NCBI GenBank assembly: GCA_018268105.1
Contig: JAFDXG010000125.1
Coordinates: 1-33,860 of the forward strand
Origin: Bacteroidota bacterium
GTDB taxonomy: Bacteria > Bacteroidota > Bacteroidia > Chitinophagales > Chitinophagaceae
Reading direction: 5' to 3'
DNA: 33,860 bases
In this document: piece after piece, positions 33,037 through 33,860 of the stretch
How the letters are laid out: every line of letters begins with the position of its first letter
Position numbering within the stretch: position 1 is the first letter of the stretch
Notes under the pieces: generated by a model
Told to the model about the DNA's origin: nothing
The model's input: only the letters and a program-made list of their open reading frames with translations
Databases searched by the model: none
Made by a program: the position numbers and the translations under genes

Positions 33037-33516
33037 TTATGGCGTCAAACTGTAAGATTTATAGACTATCAAGAGAGCCATTAAAATTTGAACAATCCAG
33101 AATGTCCACGTCCAGTTTACAAAATATTTTTTTTTATTTTCTCTATCAAAATGCTTTTCCCAACCCATGAGCAAGCCGTCTTGCCCTTTATAATTCTCAA
33201 GAAAAATATTTTCTATTTTAAGAAGGTATTGACCAATCCATTTTATGTTTTTGTATAACAGCAAAACGCTGATGGCATATAAAACCGTTGTCAACAATGG
33301 TATCCAACTTAAAGCGTGAATTAAATCTAAGAATTGTCCCCTCTCAAGAGTTGTCCCTCCCTTTTTATCAAAAGTGGCTGTATATATCCAAGCAGATACT
33401 GCGGCGATAATAGTTAAAGAATATTTCTCTCTGGTTCTTGTCTCTTCAAGAAGTTTAGCAACCTCCGCATTCAATTTGTCAAACTCTTTCAAGAGGTATG
33501 TTTGATTGCCTGTCAT
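33037..33516 (-). CDS. Small three-span membrane protein of unknown function
   Basis: The 159-residue protein has a charged, possibly coiled N-terminus (1-30, LLKEFDKLNAEVAKLLEETR), and hydrophobic spans at about 31-49, 69-89 and 134-155. Between the last two spans lies a polar cytoplasmic-type loop with WIGQYLLKIENIFLENY and GWEKHF. I do not recognise a named family. Small proteins of this layout are common as lone accessory genes in Bacteroidota, as far as I recall. It is bracketed by imperfect inverted repeats (33008-33028 and 33545-33564), which suggests that it arrived as a cassette. No promoter of the TAnnTTTG type is evident. Confidence 0.75.
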   Translation of the reverse strand: MTGNQTYLLKEFDKLNAEVAKLLEETRTREKYSLTIIAAVSAWIYTATFDKKGGTTLERGQFLDLIHALSWIPLLTTVLYAISVLLLYKNIKWIGQYLLKIENIFLENYKGQDGLLMGWEKHFDRENKKKYFVNWTWTFWIVQILMALLIVYKSYSLTP

Positions 33517-33824
33517 ACAGTTAATGAATTAAATTGTGTCGGAAGGTTGCAGCCAACGAACAGGTATTGCCGATGGTTTGGAATTTGAAATCCGTCCGCC
33601 GGAACTGCTGCCTGGCTTTTTGATAAAGATAAATAATAAGTACTAAAGCTGGGCTATATTCGTCAAGCCGGAACCGCAGTACAATAGAATTGCCGCTGCC
33701 GATTGCTCCATTGTCAAGCCCAACTATTGGCAATACCCATGTTGTACTAAACCTACGGTAGTTTGAGCAGCACTCACAAATAAATGGGAGTGCCTTTGTT
33801 TTGCAAAAAACAAAATTAAAAACC
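33517..33824. other. Dyad-rich intergenic stretch
   Basis: About 300 bp without a supported gene. It contains the right inverted-repeat arm (33545-33564), a second dyad (GGTATTGCC 33563-33571 with GGCAATACC 33729-33737) and a nested dyad at 33756-33846. AAACCTACGGT (33749-33759) also occurs on the opposite strand in repeat copy B. Confidence 0.5.
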
Positions 33825-33860
33825 ATGCAAACAAAACAAACTACCGTTAGACCGGTTACA
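33825..33860 (+). CDS. Possible start of a gene cut by the window end
   Basis: An ATG at 33825 opens a frame reading MQTKQTTVRPVT to the last base. It follows an A-rich stretch and a TGCCTTTG element (33792-33799) that is one base off the -7 consensus. Twelve codons are too few for identification. Confidence 0.3.
   Translation, partial: MQTKQTTVRPVT

Noticed and set aside
33008..33740. Integron attC sites
   Set aside because: The arms do not show a matched RYYYAAC and GTTRRRY pair at attC spacing, and no integrase gene is visible in the window.
33521..33826. Minus-strand frame of 101 codons
   Set aside because: It crosses several dyads, has no family signature and overlaps the start of the better-supported plus-strand frame at 33825.

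Overview
The window comes from a Bacteroidota chromosome, most likely a member of the Chitinophagaceae or a close relative. The signs are an AT-leaning composition, the order atpB-E-F-H-A, a PorW/SprE-type tetratricopeptide protein of the type IX secretion/gliding system, an N-terminally extended six-repeat ribosomal protein S1, and several matches to the Bacteroidota promoter -7 box TAnnTTTG with a TTG about 20-22 bp upstream. I cannot name the genus from sequence alone.

Layout. Positions 1-318 are AT-rich and hold only the terminator of the atp operon. Positions 319-4493 (minus) carry atpB, atpE, atpF, atpH and atpA, with an intrinsic-terminator-like hairpin directly behind atpE. Positions 4744-8569 (plus) carry a secreted GH92 alpha-mannosidase and a Tat-exported Gfo/Idh/MocA oxidoreductase. 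Positions 8589-11463 (minus) carry a GT2, a GT87-type membrane glycosyltransferase and a NodB-type deacetylase, a set that resembles the ArnC/ArnT/ArnD division of labour. Positions 11888-12739 (minus) carry a bactofilin and a single-span membrane protein that looks like the anchor of an M23 peptidase without its catalytic domain. Positions 12866-19074 (plus) carry the PorW/SprE-like protein, a class A penicillin-binding protein and an ElyC/SanA-like lipoprotein: a cell-envelope block.

From 19117 to 23106 come a DinB-like protein, rpsA with a very clear promoter and a hairpin at the predicted mRNA 5' end, an HxpB-like sugar-phosphate phosphatase and a MacroD-type ADP-ribosyl hydrolase. Positions 23182-26956 (minus) form a proB-proA-uxaB operon. 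Positions 27212-29064 (plus) hold an ArsR-type repressor translationally coupled to two SRPBCC (AHSA1-like) proteins, with a third SRPBCC gene behind. The promoter of this unit carries a repeated operator-like motif. A secreted alpha/beta-hydrolase (acetyl-xylan-esterase-like) follows at 29585-30733 (minus).

Positions 30734-33860 look like accessory, decaying DNA. They hold a parDE toxin-antitoxin module in which each gene has one disabling mutation, two copies of an ~85-bp repeat bracketing that module, an IS91-family transposase with an internal deletion that removes the HUH region, two copies of a ~45-bp repeat that may mark IS91-type ends, and a small three-span membrane protein inside inverted repeats. 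No CRISPR array, rRNA or tRNA was seen. No complete new defence or mobile system could be demonstrated. The best leads are the atpE hairpin, the Arn-like glycan operon, the M23-less bactofilin partner, the dead TA module within repeats and a palindromic 15-mer shared between rpsA and the IS91 relic.
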